From Bacillota bacterium (GTDB taxonomy: Bacteria > Bacillota > Clostridia > Tissierellales > Peptoniphilaceae), in assembly GCA_023393815.1 (NCBI GenBank), contig JAEXBU010000018.1, forward strand, positions 1 to 44,746: 44,746 bases of DNA. The letters run 5' to 3'. Under the pieces are notes generated by a model that saw only the letters and a list, made by a program, of their open reading frames with translations, did not search any database and was not told where the DNA came from. Shown in pieces: positions 15,699 through 24,074 of this stretch; the first letter of the stretch is position 1, and the number at the start of each line of letters is the position of its first letter. Both the position numbers and the translations under genes were made by a program.

Positions 15699-16309
15699 AG
15701 ATTCTGTATTTCATTACGGACTCCACGAAATACGCCGACGAAGACGCGTTTTTCGAAGACGTATTTGCGGCCTTACGAGGAGGCGTGGATCGGATTCAGC
15801 TGCGGGAAAAGAATTTGTCTGACGAGGCCGTTTACGAGCGGGCGCGCATCATAAAAAAAGAAGCGGATAAGTACCACACGCCTCTTATTATCGACGACCG
15901 CGTCGGCGTGGCGAAAAAATTGGGCGTAGGCGTTCATTTGGGGGACGACGACATGGCCATAAAAGAGGCTCGAGCCATTTTGGGCCGAGACGCTTTAATC
16001 GGAGTGTCGGTAAAGACCGTGCAAAGAGCGCGGGAGGCGGAGAAGGAAGGGGCAAGTTATTTCGGCACCGGTGCCCTTTTTCCTACCCGGACGAAAGTCG
16101 TGACCCGCCATACGTCTATGGATACCTTCCGCGCCATTAAAAAGAGCGTATCCGTGCCCGTGTACGCGATCGGCGGAATTAACGAAAAGACCTTGCCCGA
16201 GCTGAAGGACGAAGACTTCGACGGGATCTGCGTGGTTTCGGCGATCCAATACGCCCGGGATCCCGAAGAGGCGGTAAAGAATTTAAGAGCCGTTTTATCC
16301 CGGATGTAA
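15695..16309 (+). CDS. thiE: Thiamine phosphate synthase/TenI family protein (paralogue 1)
   Basis: A 204-residue TIM-barrel protein. ThiE couples HMP diphosphate to thiazole phosphate. Motifs seen are DRIQLREKNLSD, PLIIDDRVGVA, GVHLGDDDM, a GTGALFPTRTK loop, and the phosphate-binding YAIGGINEKT. These keep the residues expected for an active synthase (QLREK, the DD pair, FPT.TK), but TenI-like isomerases share the fold, so the name rests partly on operon context. It ends the thiS-F-G-H-E operon and overlaps thiH by four bases. A second, more divergent ThiE lies at 18583-19269 in the riboswitch operon. Confidence 0.8.
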   Translation: MKILYFITDSTKYADEDAFFEDVFAALRGGVDRIQLREKNLSDEAVYERARIIKKEADKYHTPLIIDDRVGVAKKLGVGVHLGDDDMAIKEARAILGRDALIGVSVKTVQRAREAEKEGASYFGTGALFPTRTKVVTRHTSMDTFRAIKKSVSVPVYAIGGINEKTLPELKDEDFDGICVVSAIQYARDPEEAVKNLRAVLSRM

Positions 16310-16337
16310 TGTGTTATACTGCTTTCGGGAGGCGTTT

Positions 16338-17105
16338 ATGATTTACTATTACAGCGGCACGGGAAACAGCGCCTATGTGGCAAAAATATTGTCCGAGCAT
16401 CTGCACATGACGGCTGTCGACCTTGGCGAGCGAATAAAGGCGGGAAATATGGCGTCGATCGACGATGGAGTTATCGTCCTGGTCACGCCCACCTATGGTT
16501 GGCGTATGCCTCGGTTTTTGGAAGACTATTGGAAACAGATTCGCGTTCGGGGGAAGAAGCTTTACGGGGTGATGACCTGCGGATCGGAAATTGGCGGGGC
16601 GCCTCTTTGTGTGGAGAAATTGGCCCGGGAAAAGGACCTGATCTACGGCGGCACGTTTTCCGTGGTGATGCCTGAAAACTATATCGCCCTGTTTCAGGTT
16701 CCGGCGGCGGAGGAGGCACGAAAGATTCTCGATCGGGCCGATGAATCGCTGGAGTCGATCGCCCGTAGGATCGCCGCAGGAGAAGACGGGAAAAAGACGG
16801 CGTCGCTTGCGGGAAGAATTTTTACGGGGATAAACGGAGCGTTCTACGCCCTCTTCGTCCACGCAAGGAAGTTTTATGCCAGAGAGGAATGCATCGGCTG
16901 CGGCGAATGCGAGCGTCGCTGCGTTTTGGGCAATGTAAAGCTCGAAGAGGGAAGGCCCGTATGGTACGACCGCTGTACCCATTGTATGGCCTGCATTAAC
17001 TATTGTCCCGTGGAGGCCATCGAATATGGAAAGAAGACGGTGGGCAGGTTCCGCTACACCTGTGAGAAAGTGAGGAAAAAGAATGTTTCGTCCCGTGAAG
17101 CGTGA
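16338..17105 (+). CDS. EFR1-family flavodoxin-ferredoxin protein
   Basis: A 255-residue fusion. The N-terminal flavodoxin-like domain carries the FMN phosphate loop YYSGTGNSAYVA; the C-terminus carries two [4Fe-4S] ferredoxin motifs, CIGCGECERRC and CTHCMACINYCP. EFR1-type proteins move low-potential electrons in anaerobic Firmicutes; partners are mostly unknown. ATG 16338 follows GGGAGG (16327-16332); an upstream in-frame alternative (16311) lacks such a site. It follows thiE by 28 bases and could be read from the thi operon. Supplying electrons to radical SAM enzymes such as ThiH or ThiC is a possibility, though only inferred from position. It overlaps the next gene by 23 bases. Confidence 0.85.
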   Translation: MIYYYSGTGNSAYVAKILSEHLHMTAVDLGERIKAGNMASIDDGVIVLVTPTYGWRMPRFLEDYWKQIRVRGKKLYGVMTCGSEIGGAPLCVEKLAREKDLIYGGTFSVVMPENYIALFQVPAAEEARKILDRADESLESIARRIAAGEDGKKTASLAGRIFTGINGAFYALFVHARKFYAREECIGCGECERRCVLGNVKLEEGRPVWYDRCTHCMACINYCPVEAIEYGKKTVGRFRYTCEKVRKKNVSSREA

Positions 17106-17562
17106 AAACCAAAGTCTGCGTCTCGATGAAATCGAGGCCGTGCTCGAAAAAAATCATTGGGGCGTTCTGTCCCTGTACGGTGTCGAGGGCTATCCCTACG
17201 GCGTGCCCATAAACTACGCCTACGTAGACGGAGTCATCGTTTTTCACAGCGCCCGAGAGGGGCATAAGTCGGAAGCCATGGCGGGAAATGACAAAGTCGC
17301 CTTTACCGTGGTCGATAGAGATGAAATCGTGGAAGAAGCGTATACCACGGCCTATCGATCGGTGATTGCCTTCGGCCGTGTCAAAAAATTGGAAGGGAAA
17401 GAGAAAATCGAGGCATTTATCCAAATGACCAACGAGTTGACGCCATCGGTAAGCGAAAAAAGCAACGAAGAGACCGTAAAAAATTGCACTCACGCGGACG
17501 TGTATGGGATCGCCGTCGATCACCTTTCGGGGAAAGTCGGTCGGTTGACACCGAGGGATTAG
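17083..17562 (+). CDS. Pyridoxamine 5'-phosphate oxidase-like (NimA-type) FMN-binding protein
   Basis: A 159-residue split-barrel protein. The N-terminal strand pattern WGVLSLYGVEGYPYGVPINY, then VIVFHSAREGHKSEAM and KVAFTVVDRDEIV, is typical of the NimA/5-nitroimidazole reductase-like branch of the pyridoxamine oxidase family, which binds FMN or related cofactors as a dimer. The substrate is unknown. It overlaps the EFR1 ferredoxin gene by 23 bases, so a redox partnership is likely. The pair sits between the two thiamine operons and is closed by the terminator at 17571-17600. Confidence 0.8.
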   Translation: MFRPVKRENQSLRLDEIEAVLEKNHWGVLSLYGVEGYPYGVPINYAYVDGVIVFHSAREGHKSEAMAGNDKVAFTVVDRDEIVEEAYTTAYRSVIAFGRVKKLEGKEKIEAFIQMTNELTPSVSEKSNEETVKNCTHADVYGIAVDHLSGKVGRLTPRD

Positions 17563-17565
17563 TAT

Positions 17566-17594
17566 TTGACAAAGACCTTGCTGAATGGTAAGGT
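17566..17594 (+). promoter_or_regulatory. Possible promoter of the TPP riboswitch operon
   Basis: A perfect TTGACA (17566-17571) is followed 17 bases later by a poor TAAGGT (17589-17594). It overlaps the terminator of the upstream gene. It is the only -35-like box placed correctly before the riboswitch. Confidence 0.35.
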
Positions 17595-17600
17595 CTTTTT
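17571..17600 (+). terminator. Intrinsic terminator after the NimA-like gene
   Basis: A stem AAAGACCT/AGGTCTTT with a loop of about 12 bases is followed by a T run. Confidence 0.7.
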
Positions 17601-17610
17601 AAATGAACAA

Positions 17611-17688
17611 TGCAAGGGGAACTTTGACAGTTGAGAAGGTAAAACCTGACCCTTTGAACCTGAGAGCTAAGACTCGCGTAGGAATGCA
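17611..17688 (+). promoter_or_regulatory. TPP (THI-box) riboswitch
   Basis: Conserved THI-box elements appear in order: GGGGAAC, TTGAGA (variant of CTGAGA), ACCC, TTTGAACCTGA, and GCGTAGGAA. A TGCA/TGCA pair closes P1. Spacing is compact with a short P3. It lies upstream of thiM-thiE-thiD-thiC with a terminator directly downstream, so TPP binding should cause premature termination. Confidence 0.93.
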
Positions 17689-17713
17689 CGCCGCCGGCCC
17701 ATCGGCGACCTTT

Positions 17714-17745
17714 AAGGTACCTTCTCGATAGAAGGTACCTTTTTT
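17714..17745 (+). terminator. Expression-platform terminator of the TPP riboswitch
   Basis: A 12-bp perfect stem (AAGGTACCTTCT with its complement) around CGAT is followed by T6, 14 bases before the thiM ribosome binding site. Confidence 0.88.
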
Positions 17746-17766
17746 GATGTAGAAAGGAAGTTCTGG

Positions 17767-18582
17767 ATGGAAGAATTAAAGCGTGCGCTGAAAAAAGCGC
17801 AGGAAGATGTCCGGAGCGCCTGCCCCGTGGCGCCGTCGATCACCAATTTTGTGACCATCGATTTTGTGGCCAACGCGCAAATCGCCGTAGGCGGTTCGGC
17901 GGCCATGGTGTATATGCCCGACGAGGGCGAGGCCATGGCGAATATAGCCAAGTGCCTATACATTAACGTCGGGACGTTGATTCCCGTACACGCCGAAACC
18001 GTGCCCAAGACAGCGAAGGCCGCTTATGAGAAATGCGCCTACGTCCTGGATCCCGTGGCCGCCGGCATGGGCGAGCTTCGGAGTGCACTTTTGACGGGCA
18101 TGAAGGAATATCCTCCGGCCATCGTCCGCGCCAACGCTTCGGAAGTGATTACCTTGGCGAAGATGTGGGGATTGGTGGACACGGAGCGGGGGAATGTGCG
18201 CGGCGTCGATTCCACGGAAAGTGTGGAGTCGGCGCGAGAGGCGGCGGAAGCTTTGGCCCGCTTTACGAAGGGAGCGGTCTGTGTGTCAGGCAAAGAAGAT
18301 ATGATTACCGACGGTATGCGGACCATCCGCTCCTACGGGGGGAGCGAATATTTCACTCGTATTACCGGAAGCGGTTGTTCTTTGGGCGGTGTCTGTGCCG
18401 TTTATCACTCGGTGACCGATCCTTTTACGGCGGCGGTGGCGGCGACGAACGCCTACAATGTCGCCGGTGCGCGGGCGCAAGAGGTGGCCGAAGGGACGGC
18501 AAGTTTTAAGGTCGCCTTCCTGGATGCCTTGAGCCGTTTGACGGGAGACGATCTGGCCGATTGTTCTATGGAGGAGATATAA
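17767..18582 (+). CDS. thiM: Hydroxyethylthiazole kinase
   Basis: A 271-residue ribokinase-like enzyme that phosphorylates the salvaged thiazole alcohol. It has the N-terminal SITNFVTIDFVANA and VGGSAAMVY, the substrate region VLDPVAAGMGELR, an acidic IVRANASEV, and the ATP/active-site loop ITGSGCSLGG with the catalytic Cys. The length is normal. ATG 17767 follows AAAGGAAG. It is the first gene behind the TPP riboswitch, with thiE paralogue 2 starting straight after its stop. Confidence 0.95.
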   Translation: MEELKRALKKAQEDVRSACPVAPSITNFVTIDFVANAQIAVGGSAAMVYMPDEGEAMANIAKCLYINVGTLIPVHAETVPKTAKAAYEKCAYVLDPVAAGMGELRSALLTGMKEYPPAIVRANASEVITLAKMWGLVDTERGNVRGVDSTESVESAREAAEALARFTKGAVCVSGKEDMITDGMRTIRSYGGSEYFTRITGSGCSLGGVCAVYHSVTDPFTAAVAATNAYNVAGARAQEVAEGTASFKVAFLDALSRLTGDDLADCSMEEI

Positions 18583-19269
18583 ATGAAATTCAGCATTGAA
18601 AAATATTTCGTCGTCGGTCCGGAAAATACATTAAACCGCCCCGTAGTCCCCATAATCCGAGACGCCATCGAAGCGGGATTCACCTGTATTCAATTGCGAT
18701 CGAAAGTGGCATCGGCGAGAGAGATGATTGCCCTTGCAAAAGAGACGAGTGAGATGATTGCATCCATTGGGAAGGGAGAAGATGTCGTTCTGTTAATCGA
18801 CGACCGCCTGGACGTGGCCTTGGCGGCACGAGAAGCCGGGGCAAAGGTGGACGGCGTTCACGTGGGGCAATCGGACATTCCCGTTTCCCTGTGCCGAAAA
18901 TTGTTGGGCCCCGACGCGGTTATTGGACTGTCTGCACCGACGGGGGACTTAACACGCTACGTACAGGAAGGGAATTTTGAGGACGTGGATTACTTCGGCG
19001 CCGGGCCTTTGCACGAAACGGAAACGAAGAAAGATTGCGGCGTAGATGCGGACGGAAATGTCGTTTACCGCACCCTGGATGAGATCAAAAAATTAGTCGC
19101 CATTTCGCCTCTGCCTATTACCATCGGCGGCGGCGTGAAGGCCGAGGACATGGAAGCTTTGGCGGATACGGGCGTGGATGGATTTTTCGTCGTATCGGCC
19201 ATCGCTTCGGCGAAGGATCCGAAAGCCGCGGCTCGGGAATTGGTAGAAAAATGGGAGGCCGCCAAGTGA
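18583..19269 (+). CDS. thiE: Thiamine phosphate synthase (paralogue 2)
   Basis: A 228-residue TIM-barrel protein that joins HMP diphosphate and thiazole phosphate. Motifs are FTCIQLRSKVAS, VVLLIDDRLDVALAA, GVHVGQSDIP, a GAGPLHETETKKDCG loop and ITIGGGVKAEDM. The ETETK loop differs from the FPTRTK loop of paralogue 1, and the protein is about 24 residues longer, with an N-terminal EKYFVVGPENTLNRP extension. Such ThiE forms with an ETxTK loop are seen beside thiM and thiD in some Firmicutes. Its place in the riboswitch operon makes it the more likely housekeeping synthase for the salvage route. GTGA overlap with thiD. Confidence 0.88.
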   Translation: MKFSIEKYFVVGPENTLNRPVVPIIRDAIEAGFTCIQLRSKVASAREMIALAKETSEMIASIGKGEDVVLLIDDRLDVALAAREAGAKVDGVHVGQSDIPVSLCRKLLGPDAVIGLSAPTGDLTRYVQEGNFEDVDYFGAGPLHETETKKDCGVDADGNVVYRTLDEIKKLVAISPLPITIGGGVKAEDMEALADTGVDGFFVVSAIASAKDPKAAARELVEKWEAAK

Positions 19270-20045
19270 AGAGCATGATGACCGTCGCCGGCAGCGATTC
19301 TTCCGGGGGCGCGGGCATCCAAGCGGACATCAAGACTGCTACGGCACTTGGCGTATTTGCCACTTCGGCCATTACCGCCTTGACGGCACAAAACACAACG
19401 GGGGTGTTCGCCATCGACGATGTGCGAGGGGACGTAGTGGCGGCGCAGATGCGCGCCATTTTAACGGACATTCCCCCCGATTCGGTAAAGATCGGAATGG
19501 TCTCGTCTCAAGATATCATCGCAACCGTCGGCGAGGAATTGGCGGGCTACGAAGGGCCGGTCGTCTTGGATCCCGTTATGGTGTCCACTTCCGGTTCCAC
19601 CCTGTTAAAAGAGGAGGCCATAGAGACCTTAAAGGCCGTGCTTTTTCCTCGGGCGACGCTGATAACGCCGAATATTCCCGAAGCGGAACTGCTGACGGGT
19701 ATAAAAATTGAATCGACGGAAGATCAGAAAGCGGCGGCCAAGGCGTTGTATGAGGCCTTTGGCGCGTCGGTTCTTTTGAAAGGCGGTCACGGCACGGGCC
19801 GCGCGGCAGACGTTTTTTACGACGGGGCGGTGCATCTGTTCGAAAAGCCCATGTTGAAGAATCCCAACACGCACGGCACGGGCTGCACCCTGTCTTCGGC
19901 CGTCGCCTCGTATTTGGCTCTGGGCTTGGACGAAGTGCACGCCGTGGAAGAAGCAAAAAATTACGTATACGAAGCAATTGCAGACGGCCTGGACCTGGGA
20001 CGGGGACGGGGGCCGATCAATCACATGGTTAGGAGAAAGAAATAA
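19266..20045 (+). CDS. thiD: HMP/HMP-phosphate kinase
   Basis: A 259-residue ribokinase-fold enzyme that phosphorylates hydroxymethylpyrimidine twice to HMP diphosphate. Features are VAGSDSSGGAGIQADIKT at the N-terminus, VLDPVMVSTSGS, TPNIPEAELLTG, VLLKGGHG, and the anion-hole motif NTHGTGCTLSSAVAS. GTG 19266 is chosen: GGAGG lies 7 bases before it, and it overlaps the thiE stop. An upstream ATG (19251) precedes that site. Its stop overlaps thiC by one base (TAATG). Confidence 0.95.
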   Translation: MKSMMTVAGSDSSGGAGIQADIKTATALGVFATSAITALTAQNTTGVFAIDDVRGDVVAAQMRAILTDIPPDSVKIGMVSSQDIIATVGEELAGYEGPVVLDPVMVSTSGSTLLKEEAIETLKAVLFPRATLITPNIPEAELLTGIKIESTEDQKAAAKALYEAFGASVLLKGGHGTGRAADVFYDGAVHLFEKPMLKNPNTHGTGCTLSSAVASYLALGLDEVHAVEEAKNYVYEAIADGLDLGRGRGPINHMVRRKK

Positions 20046-21346
20046 TGGCATATACAACGCAAATGGATGCAGCACGACAAGGTATCCTCACCGAGGAAAT
20101 GAAAATTGTCGCCGAAAAGGAGAAGCGGACGGCGGAAGAAATCCGACAATGGGTGGCGGAAGGAAAAGTCGTTATTCCCGCTAATAAAAACCATACGTCC
20201 TTGGATCCTACAGGCATCGGGTCCATGTTAAAGACCAAGATCAATGTGAATTTGGGCGTGTCCAAGGACGTGGAAAATTTGGACGAAGAGCTGAAAAAAG
20301 TAAACTATGCCGTAGAATTGGGCGGCGACGCCATTATGGACTTGTCTACCCACGGAGACACGAAAGTTTTCCGTAGAAAGCTCACGTCGGAATGTCCGGC
20401 CATGATCGGCACCGTACCTATTTACGACTCGGTGATCTACCATCAAAAGGATTTGGGGCAATTGACGGCGGAAGACTTCCTCGAAGTAATCCGCGCGCAC
20501 GGGGAAGACGGCGTCGACTTCGTCACCTTGCACTGCGGACTGACACGCCGTACGGTGGAACAATTAAAGCGATTCGGCCGCACCACGAACATCGTAAGTC
20601 GCGGCGGAAGTTTGGTCTTTGCCTGGATGAGTATGACAGGGAATGAAAATCCCTTCTTCGAATACTACGACGAAATTTTGGACATTTGTCGGGAATACGA
20701 CATGACGATTTCTTTGGGAGACGGCGCTCGACCCGGTTGTTTAGCCGATGCAGGGGATCTTCTTCAAATCGAAGAATTGGTTCGCTTGGGCGAACTCACC
20801 CAAAGGGCTTGGGACAAGGACGTGCAGGTTATGGTGGAAGGGCCGGGACACGTGCCCTTGAATCAGGTGCAAGCCAATATGGAAATTCAACAAAGCCTTT
20901 GTAAGGGTGCGCCGTTCTACGTCTTGGGACCGATCGTTACCGACATCGCTGCCGGTTACGACCACATTACCGCCGCCATCGGCGGAGCTGTGGCCGCCAT
21001 GAGCGGCGCCGCTTTCTTGTGCTACGTTACTCCGGCGGAACACTTGGCCTTGCCCAATGCCGACGACGTAAAACAGGGAATTATGGCTTCGAAAATCGCG
21101 GCCCACGCGGCCGATATCGCGAAGGGCATTCCGGGTGCTCGAGACATGGACGACCGTATGGGTCGCGCCCGTCGCGCTCTGGATTGGGACGCTATGTTTG
21201 AAAATTGCATGGATCCCGAACACGCGAAAGCTGTGCGCGACGAACGGGCGCCGGAAGTGGAAGAAACCTGTTCCATGTGCGGAAAGTTCTGTGCCGTAAG
21301 AAGCATGAATAAAGCTCTGGCCGGCGAAGAAGTGGATATTTTGTAA
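20045..21346 (+). CDS. thiC: Phosphomethylpyrimidine synthase (HMP-P synthase), short form
   Basis: A 433-residue radical SAM enzyme that rearranges aminoimidazole ribotide into HMP phosphate. It shows the barrel regions GGDAIMDLSTHGD, DFVTLHCGLT, VSRGGSLVFAWM, LGDGARPG, EGPGHVPLNQV and a C-terminal cluster motif CSMCGKFC. The cysteine spacing is CX2CX3C, against CX2CX4C in the long ThiC of proteobacteria and plants. The N-terminal domain of long forms is absent, as in many anaerobes. It is the last gene of the TPP-controlled operon, ending at the terminator 21353-21404. Like ThiH it makes 5'-deoxyadenosyl radicals and needs reduced Fe-S donors. Confidence 0.96.
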   Translation: MAYTTQMDAARQGILTEEMKIVAEKEKRTAEEIRQWVAEGKVVIPANKNHTSLDPTGIGSMLKTKINVNLGVSKDVENLDEELKKVNYAVELGGDAIMDLSTHGDTKVFRRKLTSECPAMIGTVPIYDSVIYHQKDLGQLTAEDFLEVIRAHGEDGVDFVTLHCGLTRRTVEQLKRFGRTTNIVSRGGSLVFAWMSMTGNENPFFEYYDEILDICREYDMTISLGDGARPGCLADAGDLLQIEELVRLGELTQRAWDKDVQVMVEGPGHVPLNQVQANMEIQQSLCKGAPFYVLGPIVTDIAAGYDHITAAIGGAVAAMSGAAFLCYVTPAEHLALPNADDVKQGIMASKIAAHAADIAKGIPGARDMDDRMGRARRALDWDAMFENCMDPEHAKAVRDERAPEVEETCSMCGKFCAVRSMNKALAGEEVDIL

Positions 21347-21352
21347 AAAACG

Positions 21353-21404
21353 AACACCTCTCATTCTTCTGTACCGTGACAGAGAAAAGGAGAGGTGTTT
21401 TTTT
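21353..21404 (+). terminator. Intrinsic terminator after thiC
   Basis: A stem AACACCTCTC/GAGAGGTGTT with a 27-base loop and a T tail. Confidence 0.8.
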
Positions 21405-21425
21405 GCGAAAAGGAAAATTTTCCTA

Positions 21426-21466
21426 TAACAAAAAGAGCGAGACGCCAATGTGTGTTTCGCTCTTTT
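21426..21466 (-). terminator. Intrinsic terminator after the class A PBP gene
   Basis: On the minus strand AAAAGAGCGA...TCGCTCTTTT with a T run, just past the stop codon. Confidence 0.78.
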
Positions 21467-21477
21467 CGTTTATTGCA

Positions 21478-23868
21478 TTAATTTCCGCCGTTTCCGCCCT
21501 GTTGCTCGCCGCTTTTTGAGCCGCTTTTGCCGGACTTGGAATTGGAGTCGGAATTTCCATTTTGTTGTTCTTTGTCTTTGTTTTGTTCTTCTTCCGTCTT
21601 CTTCGGTTTTGGCGGAATGTTGCGGTAGAGTTTTTTCAAACCGCTGGGAGACGTGCCTTCGGCAAAGATTTCCGTATAACCGGATACGGGAATGTATTTC
21701 TTGTACAGGCCGTCTTCCGGTGCCTTAAAGTCTTTGTCCTCTAAATCCTTGTGCACGTCGCGCATAATGGAACGCCACAGATTGGCCGCCATACGGGAGT
21801 AGTCCCACAAAGGTGTATTGTCGTCGTTTCCGATCCAAACGGCACCGGTGTAGTAAGGCGTGAAGCCTACAAACCAGCTGTCCCGCTTGCGGTTGGTGGT
21901 TCCGGTCTTGCCGGCAATGTGCATTCCGCTGAAATTGGCGTAGGTTCCGGTACCGCTTTTTACGACGGTTTGGAGCATGGAGGTCATAATATAGGCGTTT
22001 TGCGGCGAGGTGATTTCCACTTCTTCCTTGGGATTTTCGTAGATGACTTTGCCACTTTTATCGGTGATTTTGTCGATAAACGTCGGTTTAATGAACTTTC
22101 CTTCGTTGGGGAAAGTGCTGAAGGCACCGGCCATTTCCAAGGGGCTGATGCCCACGGTCATGCCGCCCAAGGTGAGGGACGCTAGGTTTACGTCGTTGTA
22201 TTTTGTCGTGTCGATGTTTGGGTATTTTTTTTGATCCTCGGGGAGGACGAGACTGGAGATCTGCATCTTTTTCAGATTGTCGATCATCATTTGCGCCGCT
22301 TCGTCTTCTCCTGAAGCCAAGCCCTTACCTACCAGGTAGGCGCCCACGTTGGACGATTGACGAACCAAATTCCGAACCGTGGCCCAGCCTTGGTAGCCGG
22401 TGGAGTTTTTCGGCCAGCCGCCCGGCCTCGGCAAGTCGCGGTAGACGTCGCCGGCGGTGCCGCCCTTGTTCAAGAGGGCAAGGTAGGGGCCGATGGGCTT
22501 GATGGACGAACCCGGTTGACGGGGATTTTTTGCCCGGTTCAAGATATTGTTGCCGCCGATTCCGCGACCGCCGACGATCGCAACCACTTGGCCCGTGTGG
22601 TGGTCCATAATGGTAATGCCTACTTGCGGCTGGATAATGCCCTTTTCATTGGTGTGACGGCCGGGGAAGAAGCTGTTTTGCGAGACTTTTTCCTCCAGAA
22701 TCTTTTGCACGTTTAAATCCAAAGGCGTCTCGATAACCAAGCCCCCGTTATAGAGAATATTCTGCGCTTCGTCTTTTTTGTATCCCTTGGACAGCAAGAT
22801 TTCCAGTACTTCATCCTTTACCGCATCCACGTAATAGGACGAGATGCCTTTTGTGGTATGGCTGCCCAAGTCCAGATGAATTTCTTCGTTGATGGCGTCT
22901 TTCATGGTGGACTCGTCGATCATGCCGAGAGCATTCATTTTGTGAAGAATGAGCTCTTGACGCTTTTTGCTGTTTGGGTTCGCAACGGCTTTTCTCGCGA
23001 CGAGCACGCCCGATGTGATTTGGCTATGTTCGAAGGGATCGATCAGGCTTTTTTCCGCCAAGGCGTCCCCTAATTCCTTGTCCTGTTCCGTCACTTCCGC
23101 GCCGATGGATTCGGCGGGAACGAGACTGAATTCGATGGCGTCCAAGTCGTCGCCTTCCTCAATGGCCACGGCGTTGAAAGGCGTGTATTCCGAGGGGCGG
23201 TTGGTAATGCCTACAATCATAGCCGCTTCCGCCAAGCTCAATTCGCTGACGTCCTTGTCGAAAAAGGTCTTGGATGCGGCTTCTACTCCTTTGGTTCCCT
23301 TGGAAAAGGCGGCGGAGTTTAAATAGGCTTCGAGGATTTGCTTTTTACTGAGGGTGCTTTCCAATTGGAAGGCGTAGTAAATGTCTTGGAACTTACGAGC
23401 GTAGCTCTTTACCGGAGAGGTATACAGGTTTTTTGCCACCTGCATGGTAATGGTGGAGCCCCCTTGGCTGAAGTCCATGCTTTGTAAGTTTCTAACCGTA
23501 GCCGAAACCAAGCGGCGAAAGTCCACGCCGTGGTGGTCGTAAAAGCGTTGGTCTTCGATAGCCACGGCAGCGTCTAACAGGTAATCCGGCATACGCTTAA
23601 TGGGCACCCACTCGCTGAATTCGTTTTGAACTAATTGTTCCACATTGTCGCCGTTTTTGTCTCGCACTACCGATGTTTCGGAAATAGCCGATCGAATGTT
23701 TTTCGGATCGATGGCGGGGGACTGGCTAATGGCCGTGATGGCGTAAGCAACGGCAATACCCGCGAGGGTGATGCCGCAAATGACGATTAATAAAAATAGG
23801 ATTTTAAAGGCAGAACTCCAGCGGAGAGAATGACCCTCGTGCCGGTTCTGTCCGGATCGTTTACCCAT
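21478..23868 (-). CDS. Class A penicillin-binding protein (transglycosylase/transpeptidase)
   Basis: A 796-residue bifunctional cell wall synthase. Residues about 20-45 form the membrane anchor. The glycosyltransferase domain (about 70-250) has the catalytic Glu in VAIEDQRFYDHHGVD and GGSTITMQVAKNLY. The transpeptidase domain (about 395-720) has the active Ser in PGSSIKP, the RQSSN motif and KTGTT. The C-terminal 60 residues are low-complexity, rich in Lys, Glu, Ser, Gly and Asn, probably a flexible extracellular tail. ATG 23868 is used because AAGGAGGT lies at good spacing before it; an in-frame ATG five codons earlier (23883) precedes that site. Its own promoter has an extended -10 at 23892-23897 on the minus strand. 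Confidence 0.95.
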   Translation of the reverse strand: MGKRSGQNRHEGHSLRWSSAFKILFLLIVICGITLAGIAVAYAITAISQSPAIDPKNIRSAISETSVVRDKNGDNVEQLVQNEFSEWVPIKRMPDYLLDAAVAIEDQRFYDHHGVDFRRLVSATVRNLQSMDFSQGGSTITMQVAKNLYTSPVKSYARKFQDIYYAFQLESTLSKKQILEAYLNSAAFSKGTKGVEAASKTFFDKDVSELSLAEAAMIVGITNRPSEYTPFNAVAIEEGDDLDAIEFSLVPAESIGAEVTEQDKELGDALAEKSLIDPFEHSQITSGVLVARKAVANPNSKKRQELILHKMNALGMIDESTMKDAINEEIHLDLGSHTTKGISSYYVDAVKDEVLEILLSKGYKKDEAQNILYNGGLVIETPLDLNVQKILEEKVSQNSFFPGRHTNEKGIIQPQVGITIMDHHTGQVVAIVGGRGIGGNNILNRAKNPRQPGSSIKPIGPYLALLNKGGTAGDVYRDLPRPGGWPKNSTGYQGWATVRNLVRQSSNVGAYLVGKGLASGEDEAAQMMIDNLKKMQISSLVLPEDQKKYPNIDTTKYNDVNLASLTLGGMTVGISPLEMAGAFSTFPNEGKFIKPTFIDKITDKSGKVIYENPKEEVEITSPQNAYIMTSMLQTVVKSGTGTYANFSGMHIAGKTGTTNRKRDSWFVGFTPYYTGAVWIGNDDNTPLWDYSRMAANLWRSIMRDVHKDLEDKDFKAPEDGLYKKYIPVSGYTEIFAEGTSPSGLKKLYRNIPPKPKKTEEEQNKDKEQQNGNSDSNSKSGKSGSKSGEQQGGNGGN

Positions 23869-23891
23869 AGAAACCTCCTTCATAATTTTCT

Positions 23892-23900
23892 ATTATAACA
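23892..23900 (-). promoter_or_regulatory. Extended -10 promoter of the PBP gene
   Basis: TGTTATAAT on the minus strand, an extended -10 without a clear -35, about 25 bases before the start codon. Confidence 0.55.
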
Positions 23901-24025
23901 AATGCAAACTGTTTATAGAGAGGAAATCCGTGAATTTCACGATCTTAACAAAAAGATAGACATTCGCCGGGTTTTGTAAAAGCAGACGATAGATACCATT
24001 TAACGGTAAATTGTTCACAAACATA

Positions 24026-24034
24026 TGGTATAAT
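24026..24034 (+). promoter_or_regulatory. Extended -10 promoter of the P1 peptidase gene
   Basis: TGGTATAAT matches the extended -10 consensus; no -35 box is found at proper spacing. Confidence 0.55.
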
Positions 24035-24074
24035 TGTTTCGTCAAAAAGGAAGGCAATGGACAAAGGGGGAGCT

